Below are positions 28,374 to 37,130 of a DNA stretch of 64,000 bases, piece after piece. The number at the start of each line of letters is the position of its first letter. Positions within the stretch are counted from its first letter, which is position 1. A program made the translations under genes and the position numbers. The notes under the pieces are model-generated. The model was not told the origin of the DNA and made no database searches. It saw nothing but the letters and a program-made list of their open reading frames with translations. The stretch covers positions 744,001 to 808,000 of the forward strand of contig CAWGAJ010000001.1 of assembly GCA_963820545.1 (NCBI GenBank). Reading direction: 5' to 3'. The DNA comes from CAWGAJ01 sp963820545 (GTDB lineage: Bacteria; Planctomycetota; Planctomycetia; Pirellulales; Thermoguttaceae).

Positions 28374-28793
28374 ATGTCGAAGATCGTTCGTTTTTCAGTT
28401 TCGTTAGAGGATGACCTGCTGGAAAAATTCGATCGCTTTTGCCAGCAGGGACATTTTGCCACGCGCAGCGAAGCGATTCGCCAATTGCTCCGCGATCAGC
28501 TCACCCAGAACGCCTGGCAGTCTGATTGCAAAGACGCGGCCGGCACCTTGACTCTGGTTTATGACCACCACCGCCCGCAATTGCGCGATCATCTGACCGC
28601 CCTGCAACACGACAACACCGATCTGGTGATTTCCACCTTACACGCCCATCTGACGCACGATCTTTGCCTGGAAGTGATCGTGTTGCGCGGTCCTGCCAAA
28701 CGCCTGCAAAAAATCGCCGCCAAATTGCGCGGACTAAAAGGAATTTTCAAAGGCGAACTGGTAATGGCCAGCGCGGAACATAGAGAATTTTAA
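28374..28793 (+). CDS. nikR: Nickel-responsive regulator NikR
   Basis: 139 residues, the usual length. N-terminal ribbon-helix-helix (RFSVSLEDDLLEKFD, TRSEAIRQLLRD) and C-terminal ACT-like metal-binding domain. The nickel ligands fit HH in YDHHRPQL, H-A-H in STLHAHLTH and the Cys of HDLCLEV. An AGGAAA box lies about 9 nt upstream of ATG 28374. No nickel transporter, urease or hydrogenase gene is adjacent, so its targets are elsewhere. The 280-bp space before it (28082-28373) shows no clear gene or GTATGA-type NikR palindrome. Confidence 0.94.
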   Translation: MSKIVRFSVSLEDDLLEKFDRFCQQGHFATRSEAIRQLLRDQLTQNAWQSDCKDAAGTLTLVYDHHRPQLRDHLTALQHDNTDLVISTLHAHLTHDLCLEVIVLRGPAKRLQKIAAKLRGLKGIFKGELVMASAEHREF

Positions 28794-28828
28794 ATCACTA
28801 CACTAGCAGGGTAGTTCGCATAGTCTGT

Positions 28829-28889
28829 AAAGCCGCGAAGGGCACCAACGGGCACCATGCGTAGCATGGTCATTGGTCGGTCGTGGTTT
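28829..28889. repeat. Palindromic intergenic repeat, family 2
   Basis: AAAGCCGCGAAGGGCACCAAC ... GGTCGGTCGTGGTTT, with an inner GCACCATGCGTAGCATGG hairpin. The outer arms match the copy at 48830-48873. Confidence 0.75.
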
Positions 28890-28946
28890 GGCGCATCTTT
28901 GCGACCGCGCTGGTAAGAGATCGTCACACCTTCATTTTCACCCGAT

Positions 28947-30980
28947 TTATTCGATATTTTGTAAAAGAGATGAAACAGGATGTGAAGCAGAAACATTCTC
29001 GAACGACTCTGAATAATCGGCAAAAAAATTGACGGCTTGAGCATACTTAGCTGTTATCACCCTAGTCAGGACGTCGTCGTTCGCATTGGCTAATTGGCCG
29101 GTCATCGCCTCGACGTCTTCCCGCGAGGGGATTCTGGAAACGCATAAAAAAGTCCATTTCCCGCCATGATAAACATAAAAGCATTTCCATGAAATAGTGA
29201 GGGAACAACCTGGAAGAACATTAATGCTTTCTTTGAAGGCGATTGCGGCAATGTAGGGCGAACCGGCGGGATCGAGCAATTGCTTGTCGCTTTCCTTAGT
29301 GATCTGCTCCGCGGTCTTTTTATCCATCAGCGTGGAGAGCAGCTCGATTTTCGTAACGCGATCATCTATATCCGAAACGGTGACTTGCGGTCTGACTTCT
29401 TTGGCCTGGGGAATTTTTTCGGCGAGACTTTGCAGGGCGGGAGCCAATTCGGCTTGCAGTTTTTCCGCAAACCGGTCGACTTTGCCTCGCGCCGTGGCGG
29501 GAATCCACGGCAAGGGTGGCAGAGGCTCTTGGGCGTCGGCTTTCAAAAGCGCGGTTTGCAGACGGTTGAAACCGGAAAGGGCGTTAATATCATATTGATT
29601 AACCGGATGTTGATTATCCAGATTTTGCAGCAATTGCTGATATCCTTCCACCTCGACGGCAAACGCGTTATCCTTGAATCGCAGATGCGCCGTTGCCTCT
29701 CGCAGAGGAATCATTAAGGGAAATTCCGGGAAAAGATCGCGGTATTCCCAGAGCGGGCAGGTGATATCGATCCGGGAGATATCTTCCACTGGACCGGTCC
29801 AAACCCGGCCGAAAAACGAAATGGTCCAGGTACTGTTTTTGCAGCTCGCTCCCAACACGGGACAGGGTGATTCGGCGCTCGCCTCCGTGTAATACCGTGA
29901 AGGTCTGTAGAGGCTTCTTGTCCCGGCCGTATATGCGGCGTCGAATCGAAGGTTGTACCGCCCGGGGAGTTTTTTCTCGACCGCGGTTTGGCTTTGCGCG
30001 GCGAATTTCCGGAAGCGGCGTTCTTTTTCGGCCGCGCCGGTGCGCTGGCGCAAGGAGTCTTTATCCGCTTCGCTCCAGGAAATAAACGGCAGCGAGGCCA
30101 TGAGCAAATCGGCTCCGTAGCGCCGCGCAGCCTCCGAGGAATCGCACGACTTTTGCATGCGCCAGGAATGGTCGGTATTTTCCTGGAGAAACTTGAAAAT
30201 CGGTTTATAGAACGGGGAATCGGGCGGAAACTGCAATAGCGGCGTCGGATCGGCGTCCTTGGGGAGCCGCGGAATGGCTGCTAAAAGCAGGGCGTTTCGT
30301 GGCGCGGCGAAATCCGGCGCCCTGTTGGAAAGTTGTTGTTGATAAGCGAATAAATAGGGAAGTTCCGCGGCGAGTTTTTTCGCGTTTACGGTTTTTCCGC
30401 CTAAAAGGGCGTCCAATCGCCGGAAGGCCTCCTGCTCATGCCAATATCCGACAATCATCCAATAGAGGGCGAGAAGGCCCCAGACACTGATTGCGCAAAG
30501 CGAGAATATCGTCAACGCCAAACCCGCTTGTGCGAGTTTTTGGGCCCTGAAGATTCCGCCTTTCTTTTCCCCAACGCTTTCGGCGGGGTAAACGTCGGAC
30601 CGCCGCTGGGGAGCGTTTGCTGTTCCCCCGGGTTTAGGCTCCTCTATACCTTCTTGAACTTGCACTCGCGCTTGCAAGCGCAAGTCGTAGCCGCAATTCA
30701 CGCAGAGCACGGCCCGCGGGGCGAGGGTCTTTTGACAGCTTGGACAGCGCGGCGATTCAGCAGGAGCCAAGGAATAAACGTCCGCTTCGCCTGACGCTTT
30801 TGCCGGACTTGGCGCGCCGTCGGGACCGGCTTGCGTCCGTCTTTGCGATTCGATTGCCTTGCCCGCCGCTTGGATTATAAATTCCTCGCCGCATTTTGAA
30901 CATTTGGCTTTTTCCCCGAAGAATTTATCTTCCACGGAAAAACGGGAATTGCACTTGTCGCATTGAGCAAGGATCTTCAT
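28947..30980 (-). CDS. Zinc-ribbon membrane protein of unknown function
   Basis: About 677 residues from ATG 30980. An MJ0042-type ribbon opens the protein (CDKC ... CSKC, residues ~7-28), a second CPSC ... CVNC ribbon lies at ~75-95, and one strong membrane span follows (LALTIFSLCAISVWGLLALYWMIV, ~155-180). The remaining ~480 residues are soluble, rich in Lys/Gln/Ala, with no motif I recognise. Ribbon-TM-large domain proteins are common in planctomycetes. A second ribbon protein is at 59991-60647. No function assigned. Confidence 0.82.
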   Translation of the reverse strand: MKILAQCDKCNSRFSVEDKFFGEKAKCSKCGEEFIIQAAGKAIESQRRTQAGPDGAPSPAKASGEADVYSLAPAESPRCPSCQKTLAPRAVLCVNCGYDLRLQARVQVQEGIEEPKPGGTANAPQRRSDVYPAESVGEKKGGIFRAQKLAQAGLALTIFSLCAISVWGLLALYWMIVGYWHEQEAFRRLDALLGGKTVNAKKLAAELPYLFAYQQQLSNRAPDFAAPRNALLLAAIPRLPKDADPTPLLQFPPDSPFYKPIFKFLQENTDHSWRMQKSCDSSEAARRYGADLLMASLPFISWSEADKDSLRQRTGAAEKERRFRKFAAQSQTAVEKKLPGRYNLRFDAAYTAGTRSLYRPSRYYTEASAESPCPVLGASCKNSTWTISFFGRVWTGPVEDISRIDITCPLWEYRDLFPEFPLMIPLREATAHLRFKDNAFAVEVEGYQQLLQNLDNQHPVNQYDINALSGFNRLQTALLKADAQEPLPPLPWIPATARGKVDRFAEKLQAELAPALQSLAEKIPQAKEVRPQVTVSDIDDRVTKIELLSTLMDKKTAEQITKESDKQLLDPAGSPYIAAIAFKESINVLPGCSLTISWKCFYVYHGGKWTFLCVSRIPSREDVEAMTGQLANANDDVLTRVITAKYAQAVNFFADYSESFENVSASHPVSSLLQNIE

Positions 30981-31086
30981 GGTGGTATTCCTGAGCTGCG
31001 GAATGCAAAAGCCTTCACGGGGCATTGCTTAGGCTGTCATATACAACTTACTTGAAATCTTCCCAAGTAGAATATCCACCAGATGA

Positions 31087-31710
31087 TTACATAGAGGGAT
31101 TTGCCTGAATACTTTTCCAAAGTTCCGCGAATTTTTTGCGCACAAAAGGATTTAATTGTTCGCGGACATCCAAAGGCAGATTCAAGATGCGAATCAACTC
31201 CTGAACGTCGGATAAATCTTTCAGCCGTGCGGGATTGGTCATCCCGGAAGCAAGTTTCAGTTCGATCAAGGCGGACAAAGTCAGCCAGTGGATGCCGTCC
31301 TTTTCTACGGAAGTCGGCCCGGGTTCGGGAAAGGCCACCGGTTTCGGTTTATCGTCGCCGGGATAATCACCGCTAACGAGAAATTCAATGCGCACTCCGC
31401 TTTCCGCATCGCGTAGATTCTTGCTTCCCGAAAAGAGTGGAACGTATCCCAATCCTTCCAAATGGCGATGAATTTCCGGCAAATCTTCCCGGCGCACAAG
31501 AATATCCACGTCTTCCGTAAACCGCCGCACGCCGTGAAAAAACAACGCCATCCCGCCCGCCACGGCATAAGGAACATTTAACTCCTTGAGTCGCTGAGTA
31601 ATCTTTTCCAAAGTAAGATAAACCGCACTTTTGCCTTCAAAGTGCATACTTCCCTCCCGCAATGCCCATTGCAGATCGCGGTCCAGATGTTGTTCGTAAG
31701 CAAGAGCCAT
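31087..31710 (-). CDS. Nucleotidyltransferase-fold protein (AbiEii/MNT-like)
   Basis: 207 residues. VAGGMALFFHG plus FTEDVDILV gives the GG...DxD-type active site of the polymerase-beta-like nucleotidyltransferase superfamily. A helical C-terminal half (LIELKLASGMTNPARLKDLSDVQELI) matches proteins annotated as nucleotidyltransferase or AbiEii toxin family. Such proteins may act as toxins with an antitoxin partner, but no small partner gene is adjacent, so activity is uncertain. It lies on the same strand as alaS but upstream of its end by ~120 bp in opposite order, so it is not co-transcribed into alaS. Confidence 0.75.
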   Translation of the reverse strand: MALAYEQHLDRDLQWALREGSMHFEGKSAVYLTLEKITQRLKELNVPYAVAGGMALFFHGVRRFTEDVDILVRREDLPEIHRHLEGLGYVPLFSGSKNLRDAESGVRIEFLVSGDYPGDDKPKPVAFPEPGPTSVEKDGIHWLTLSALIELKLASGMTNPARLKDLSDVQELIRILNLPLDVREQLNPFVRKKFAELWKSIQANPSM

Positions 31711-31806
31711 GCTCTTAGAATAGACATGCCTTAATGTTCAGTCAATCCAGGATGGAAAATCACACTTTTTCCATTCCAAGCCCTTTGGCTTTACTTCTTA
31801 GGAAAT

Positions 31807-31834
31807 CCCTATTCCCGACCTCCTATTCCCTAAC
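31807..31834. repeat. Heptamer array at the alaS stop
   Basis: CCCTATT CCCGACC TCCTATT CCCTAAC, four degenerate 7-bp units overlapping the alaS stop codon (31830-31832). Confidence 0.65.
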
Positions 31835-34445
31835 TATTCAGCATCTTTTGCATCGCATCTTTTGCCGCGGCGAAGGCCTCGGCAAGTTTATCGGGCAATT
31901 TTCCGCCGGCTTGGGCCATGTCGGGGCGCCCGCCGCCGCTGCCGCCGACGATGCTCGACGCCGCACGCACCCAGGCCACCGCGTCGAGGCCTTTTGCGAC
32001 CAGGTCCTTTGTCAGTCCGGCGATCAGGGTTACCTTCTTTTCTTCAGCCTGTGCATTGCCCAACATCACGGCGAGCGAAGCGTTCTTGCGGCGCAAGAGA
32101 TCGATCATCTGCCGCAACTCGGCAGGACCGCCGGGCGTCTCGGCCGTAATCACCTTCACGCCCGCGATTTCCTCGGCCTGGGCCAGGAGTTGATCAATGC
32201 CCAGGCTTTCCGCCTTGGGAGCGGCGGCCTTCTTTTTCAATTCTCGGAGTTCTTTTACAATCGATTCCAACCTTTCCGGCAGACTTTCAGAGGGAACCTT
32301 TAGCGCAGAGGCCGAGCGGGCAAGTATGGTTTGCGTTCGCTGAATGAACTCCAAGGCCGCCCGGCCCGTGAGCGCGGTAATCCGCCTAGTGCCCGCCGCC
32401 ACGCTTTCTTCGCCAATGATCTTAAACAATCCTACTTGTCCGGTATTGTCCAGGTGTGTGCCGCCGCACAGTTCTTTGCTGAAGGCGCCCATGGAGACCA
32501 TGCGCACGACGTCGGGATATTTTTCTCCGAAAAGCATCATCGCACCCGACTTGCGGGCTTGTGCTATGGGCATGTTCTCCCAACGGACGGGCTCGCCGGA
32601 GAAGATTTTTTCGTTCACTTCGATTTCGAGCCGCTGCAATTCTTCCGTGCTGACGGCCGAGGGATTGGAAAAATCGAACCGCAAAAGGTCGTTATCCACT
32701 TTCGAGCCCTGCTGCATGGCATGTTCGCCCAGATGTTTGCGCAAGGCGTAGTGCAACAAGTGCGTGGCGGAGTGCGCCCGCCGGATGCCTTGCCGACGTG
32801 CGGCATCGATTCGGGCGATCACGGTCGCCCCCAGTTCCACTTGCCCTTCGCGCAGATGGCCGACGTGTAAGATAAATGCGCCTTCCACTTGGGCGTCGAT
32901 CACCTCGAAGTGGAAATGCTCGCCGACGATTTCGCCCGCGTCGCCCACTTGTCCGCCCATCTCGCCGTAGAAAGGCGTCTTGTCGAGCACTAAGACGATG
33001 GGCCGCTCGTGGTCCACTTCATCGACTTTGTCGCAAAGATGTTCGTTGGCAATAATGCCCAAAACCTTGGCTCCCCGGACTTCGGCGGTTTCGTAGCCTA
33101 GGAAGGCGCTGCCGTGCACGGCCTTTTTCAACGCCTCCAGCGGATCGCGCTTGAAAACCTGAATTTTCTCCGCCGGACCGGAAATATCGCCGTGTTTTTT
33201 CATTTCCTCCTGGAAGCCCGACCAATCAAAGGTGAAATTCCGCTCCGCGGCCAGGATTTCGAACAGTTCGGGCGGGAAACCGTGGGTCTGAAACATGTCG
33301 GCGGCCTCGGCCCCGGCGACCATGCCGCGATGCTCGCTCCGCATCTGGTCGAAAATGCGTTCGATCCGATCCAAGCCCGCGTCGATGGTCGAAAGGAAGT
33401 TGGCCTCTTCCTTTTCGATCACGTTGGAGACCTTGGATATAGTCTCGGTCAGTTCGGGATAAGGTTGCTTCATCAAATCGGCCACCAGGCCCACGAGTTT
33501 GTGCAAAAACGGCTCGCGCATGCCCATCTGACGGCCGTCCAATACTGCCCGGCGCAGGAGCCGTTTGATCACGTACTTCTCTTTGTTCGGGCCGGGAATC
33601 ACGTTCTCGTGAATCGCAAAAGTGCAGGCCCGAAGGTGATCGGCAATGCGGCGCAGTCGCCGGCCGTTCTCGGTTTCAGGCTCATAACGAACATGGCACA
33701 CTTCGCCGGCCGCCTCGACCAGCGGACGCAAAATATCAATGTGAAAATTCGAATCCACGCCTTGCAAGACCGACGCCGTGCGCTCCAGGCCCATGCCGGT
33801 GTCGATATTGCGGCTGGGCAGCGGACGCAGATTGTCGGGCGGATCGCCCACCCGATTAAACTGCGTAAACACCAGGTTCCAAATCTCCACCTGGCCGAAC
33901 TCGGTTTGATAATATATTTCGCTGCACGGTCCGCACACCCCGTCCGGCCCTTGACTGGGGGCATTGGCCGGCCAGAAATTTTCATCCTCGCCCAGTCGCT
34001 GCAACTTCTCGGGCGGAAGCTTGATCTCTTCCAGCCAGATTTTCGCCGCCTCGTCGTCGTCCAAGTAGATAGTGGCCGAGAGGCGGTCGGGATTGAGACG
34101 GAGCCACTTTTTGTCGGTTAAAAACTCCCAGGCCCAATTGATGGCCTCGCGCTTGAAATAATCGCCGAAACTGAAGTTGCCCAGCATCTCGAAAAAAGTG
34201 TGATGATAGGCCGTGCGCCCCACATTGTCGATATCGCCCGTGCGCAGACATTTCTGGCAGGTCGTGGCCCGGGTGAATTCCAGCTTGCAGCGGCCGAGAA
34301 AGTGGTCCTTAAACTGGTTCATCCCGGCCGGAGTAAACAGCACCGAAGGGTCCCATCGCGGCACCAGCACGTCGCTGGGCCGGCGCACGCAGCCCTTGGT
34401 CTCGAAAAAGGCCAGATATTTTTCGCGTAATTCGTTGGTATTCAT
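31830..34445 (-). CDS. alaS: Alanyl-tRNA synthetase
   Basis: 871 residues, full length and unbroken. The class II catalytic core opens with MNTNELREKYLAFFETKG and has the motif 2 region GRTAYHHTFFEMLGN. The editing domain shows HSATHLLH and CGGTHLDNTG (zinc/editing HxxxH and CxxxH). The C-terminal DHHA1 domain carries GGSGGGRPDMAQAGG. Charges tRNA-Ala and clears Ser/Gly mischarging. Start ATG 34445. Confidence 0.97.
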   Translation of the reverse strand: MNTNELREKYLAFFETKGCVRRPSDVLVPRWDPSVLFTPAGMNQFKDHFLGRCKLEFTRATTCQKCLRTGDIDNVGRTAYHHTFFEMLGNFSFGDYFKREAINWAWEFLTDKKWLRLNPDRLSATIYLDDDEAAKIWLEEIKLPPEKLQRLGEDENFWPANAPSQGPDGVCGPCSEIYYQTEFGQVEIWNLVFTQFNRVGDPPDNLRPLPSRNIDTGMGLERTASVLQGVDSNFHIDILRPLVEAAGEVCHVRYEPETENGRRLRRIADHLRACTFAIHENVIPGPNKEKYVIKRLLRRAVLDGRQMGMREPFLHKLVGLVADLMKQPYPELTETISKVSNVIEKEEANFLSTIDAGLDRIERIFDQMRSEHRGMVAGAEAADMFQTHGFPPELFEILAAERNFTFDWSGFQEEMKKHGDISGPAEKIQVFKRDPLEALKKAVHGSAFLGYETAEVRGAKVLGIIANEHLCDKVDEVDHERPIVLVLDKTPFYGEMGGQVGDAGEIVGEHFHFEVIDAQVEGAFILHVGHLREGQVELGATVIARIDAARRQGIRRAHSATHLLHYALRKHLGEHAMQQGSKVDNDLLRFDFSNPSAVSTEELQRLEIEVNEKIFSGEPVRWENMPIAQARKSGAMMLFGEKYPDVVRMVSMGAFSKELCGGTHLDNTGQVGLFKIIGEESVAAGTRRITALTGRAALEFIQRTQTILARSASALKVPSESLPERLESIVKELRELKKKAAAPKAESLGIDQLLAQAEEIAGVKVITAETPGGPAELRQMIDLLRRKNASLAVMLGNAQAEEKKVTLIAGLTKDLVAKGLDAVAWVRAASSIVGGSGGGRPDMAQAGGKLPDKLAEAFAAAKDAMQKMLNS

Positions 34446-34530
34446 GGGATTAGGTTCAATAAAGTTTTTTTAAAAGGGGATGCCCACAATCGAATCTCCT
34501 ATCATACAGAGACAGTACTTAAGTGAAAAG

Positions 34531-34565
34531 CCGGGTGCCACTGCTGGCTTGTTTAGCAGTGCCGG
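34531..34565. repeat. Palindromic repeat (CCGG-TGCCACTGCTGG type)
   Basis: CCGGGTGCCACTGCTGGC...TAGCAGTGCCGG. The GTGCCACTGCT arm resembles the arms in the duplication at 39747-40107. It lies in the 253-bp space between alaS and the HNH gene, which otherwise shows nothing. Confidence 0.55.
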
Positions 34566-34698
34566 TAGGAGTAGGATTGATTCTAAGGAATTAAAAGCAC
34601 CAAAAGAGGCTTCTTTCTTAACATTACTGGGCAAGCCTGACTTGACACACAGCGAGTTTTCTATTTTTTGATGTCATGTAACTAAATGGAATTTGAGC

Positions 34699-35775
34699 AT
34701 GGAAGGTCTAAAAGAACCATCACGCCCAACGGTAAAGCGTCTTTTTGCCTTATCCAGTAATAAATGTGCATTTCCAAGATGCAATACATCGTTGATTGAT
34801 AAACAAAGCGGATCTGTCATTGGACAAATTTGCCATATTAAAGGAGAAAAACCAGAATCTTCTCGCTATGACCAACAGCAAACAAATGATGAAAGACATT
34901 CCTTCGAGAATTTGATACTGCTTTGTGGTCCTCATCACAAAGTCATAGATGATGATGAAACTGCATATACCGTTGAGCGACTCCTGGAGATGAAGCAAAG
35001 CCATGAATCTATGCACGCAGGTCATCAGGATGTCGATGAAGAAGAATCAGAAAAATTCACAACCGTAGCAATTTCTGAATGCAAAGTTGAAGGATCGATC
35101 TTCGTTACACAAGGACAAAATTATGGTCAAATTGCCCATTCCATTACGAACGTCTATGATTCTTCAAATCTAGGCAATGATGAGCTTATTCTTGATGGAA
35201 AGTTGACTACTGATGGACTTTTCAGAACAAAAGATTCCATATTACCTGGACTAATACTGACCATTATCTGCAAGGGAAAACGTACAGCCAGAATTCGCTC
35301 AGCGTGTCTACTTCTTGAGAATGCAGATATTATGGAGGCTTTACAAAAAGGATTCAACAACAATTTCGGTTACACACCTCTTGAAGGATCAACAGAGACT
35401 TATGTAATTGATTTAGAGCCACTATCACAAAAGAATCATGAACAAGGTTTCAAATTAGAACGCGATGAGGTATGCAAGTTCTTTATTCCACCCAATGTTG
35501 CTGCGCTTTATCCATTTGTCCAAGCAAAACCAGAACAAGTTACTGTGAATATAGTATTTTTTGATGACACTGAATTTGTGATACTTCGTGGAGAGATAAT
35601 TTTGGCTGAAATTAAGGCCTTGCTTGAGGTTTTTCAGAAACAAGGAATTGTTCCAAAGGCTCCGATTCGGTTCAGTGTTCGTGTTAAATCAACTACAATG
35701 CCAGACTGGAGAAAGGCGGGAAAAACCAATCCTAATGAGATAAACTTGTCTCCTTTTGATGATTCAGCCAAGTAG
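34699..35775 (+). CDS. HNH endonuclease-like protein, AT-rich
   Basis: About 358 residues. N-terminal HNH module: CAFPRC as the first zinc pair, IGQICHIKG for the first His, then NLILLCGPHHKVID for the Asn-Cys-His-His part (residues ~20-95). The C-terminal ~230 residues are a beta-rich domain I do not recognise, with little Cys. Base composition is clearly more AT-rich than neighbours, and codons such as AAA, GAA and ATT dominate, which suggests transfer. ATG 34699 is chosen; a TTG lies 6 nt upstream. A defence nuclease role is possible because two TA-type loci follow, but no second component is adjacent. Confidence 0.8.
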   Translation: MEGLKEPSRPTVKRLFALSSNKCAFPRCNTSLIDKQSGSVIGQICHIKGEKPESSRYDQQQTNDERHSFENLILLCGPHHKVIDDDETAYTVERLLEMKQSHESMHAGHQDVDEEESEKFTTVAISECKVEGSIFVTQGQNYGQIAHSITNVYDSSNLGNDELILDGKLTTDGLFRTKDSILPGLILTIICKGKRTARIRSACLLLENADIMEALQKGFNNNFGYTPLEGSTETYVIDLEPLSQKNHEQGFKLERDEVCKFFIPPNVAALYPFVQAKPEQVTVNIVFFDDTEFVILRGEIILAEIKALLEVFQKQGIVPKAPIRFSVRVKSTTMPDWRKAGKTNPNEINLSPFDDSAK

Positions 35776-35909
35776 TCAAGTAGATCAGGCACTCCATGCA
35801 TGACTCTTGTCTGGTAATTAGGATTATTTTGCATTTTTTTAACATCGTGGGAAATAATATATAATACAATTAAGATCTAATTTTGAATTAATATTGATCC
35901 AGGTGCCGC

Positions 35910-36104
35910 ATGAAATTTTATTCATTCGAAATCGTGATCGAAAAAGAGACTGAAGACGACGGGTATTATGCCCATAGTCCCACATTGCCCGGCTGCTTTA
36001 GTAACGGCAAGACGATTGAGGAGGCTAAAAAGAACATTCGCGAAGCAGTGCAGCAACACGTGGCGTCGTTGCTCGAACACGCCCAGCCCATCCCGATCTA
36101 TTAA
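35910..36104 (+). CDS. HicB-like antitoxin domain protein (orphan)
   Basis: 64 residues. The HicB fold signature DGYYAHSPTLPGCFSNGKTIEEAKKNIREAV is unmistakable, but there is no C-terminal DNA-binding ribbon and no hicA partner on either side. A promoter-like ATAATATATAATAC stretch precedes it at 35850-35870. Its TAA shares bases with the TAA of the convergent vapC gene (palindrome TTAA). It may be a remnant of a HicAB module or a stand-alone HicB-like protein. Confidence 0.82.
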   Translation: MKFYSFEIVIEKETEDDGYYAHSPTLPGCFSNGKTIEEAKKNIREAVQQHVASLLEHAQPIPIY

Positions 36105-36511
36105 ACCAGCGGGTTCACCACACACACCTTATCATAAACCGTGCCGGCGGGAAAATCTTCGGAATATATTTGCTCGCATTGGGCTTCTTCGGCAGCGGCT
36201 ATGAGTATAGCATCCCAGAAATGTAGTTTATATCGCTCTATGAGTTCTACTCCTTGGCGGATCAGTTGGGGAGTTACTTGGACCACCTCAAGAGATTCTA
36301 AAATTATTAGCTCATGAATTACTGCCTCCACGGAATGGCGAAGTTTTGTGAGGGCGACAGAGGCAAATTCCTGTAATACTTGCGTGGAAATTACCCCTGC
36401 GCGGTGATGAATAATTGATCGCACAAGTTCATGGGCTTTGGCTTGCTTTTGCGGATCGCGTAAGTCGTAGACATAGACGAGGATGTTCGTATCCAAAAAA
36501 ATTTTAGCCAC
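36101..36511 (-). CDS. PIN-domain toxin (VapC family)
   Basis: 136 residues. PIN nuclease acidic residues are in IFLDTNILVYVYD (first Asp), LQEFASVAL (Glu) and LHFWDAILIAAAEEA (Asp pair region), with SEDFPAG near the end. It should cut RNA, typically tRNA, when free of its antitoxin. The start overlaps the antitoxin gene by 8 nt, typical of vapBC operons. Confidence 0.88.
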   Translation of the reverse strand: MAKIFLDTNILVYVYDLRDPQKQAKAHELVRSIIHHRAGVISTQVLQEFASVALTKLRHSVEAVIHELIILESLEVVQVTPQLIRQGVELIERYKLHFWDAILIAAAEEAQCEQIYSEDFPAGTVYDKVCVVNPLV

Positions 36512-36752
36512 GTTGTCCGCCTCGTTGGTAGATCTCCTCGCGATTGAATCGCCAGCCTTCCTCCGGATAACAAGCGTTTTTACGGACTAATTCATCGAAC
36601 TGCTCAATCAATTTTTCTCGATCCTGGTTTTTTATCAATTCGACGAGATATTCACGAATAAGCTGGTTTATTGTCTTGTTATGCTCTTTGGCATAACTGC
36701 GGGCCTTGGCGATAACCTCTTCAGGGGCCGACAGGGTTATGTTTTTCATCAT
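36504..36752 (-). CDS. VapB-type antitoxin
   Basis: About 82 residues from the double ATG at 36752/36749, with a strong AGGAGG box (plus-strand 36762-36767) just upstream. The N-terminus (MKNITLSAPEEVIAKARSYA) looks like a ribbon-helix-helix DNA-binding domain. The C-terminal Trp/Arg-rich tail (YPEEGWRFNREEIY) is the likely toxin-binding part. A longer upstream frame exists but would run through the operator. Confidence 0.85.
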   Translation of the reverse strand: MMKNITLSAPEEVIAKARSYAKEHNKTINQLIREYLVELIKNQDREKLIEQFDELVRKNACYPEEGWRFNREEIYQRGGQRG

Positions 36753-36770
36753 AATAATAGACCTCCTTTT

Positions 36771-36795
36771 ATGTGTACACATAAGTGTACACATA
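36771..36795 (-). promoter_or_regulatory. Twin palindrome, probable VapBC operator
   Basis: ATGTGTACACATAAGTGTACACAT: the palindrome TGTGTACACA occurs twice, centre to centre 13 bp apart, immediately 5' of the vapB ribosome-binding site. Fits cooperative binding of two ribbon-helix-helix dimers for autoregulation. Confidence 0.75.
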
Positions 36796-37009
36796 TTTTT
36801 GCGATTAGTCAAGTGTAACAACTTTATCTTGGCACCACAATCTGGGTTTATCTCTACAAAATCCCCATTTGTTTGCTAAGATAATCCAGCGCAAGGGGTA
36901 GTTGCACCAAGTCTTATTCATTAAAGACTAGGGCTTTTATGCACTTTACATAAAAGGGCACTTGCGGGAAAGAACGAGCCAACTTATACTGTTCATGCGT
37001 ACAGATTAA

Positions 37010-37078
37010 GCAGAGCCGGACCGTGCCGGTCCGGCAGATTAACGATTCATTCTGGGCCGACACGGCCCGGCTCCGAAA
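37010..37078. repeat. Palindromic intergenic repeat, family 1 copy 2
   Basis: GCAGAGCCGGACCGTG...GTCCGGC then GGGCCGACACGGCCC and CGGCTCCGAAAA. Same two-hairpin design as 20174-20241. It lies about 50 bp upstream of recA; the rest of 36796-37130 shows no gene. Confidence 0.85.
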
Positions 37079-37130
37079 AATATGGCTCCGAAAAATATGA
37101 AATTCTAACCAATTATTGAAAGAGCAAAAA

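Noticed and set aside
33114..34121. Open frame of 335 codons on the plus strand opposite alaS
   Set aside because: Shadow of the conserved alaS frame.
35910..36104. Complete HicAB toxin-antitoxin pair
   Set aside because: No hicA-like double-stranded-RNA-binding ORF with the catalytic His on either side.
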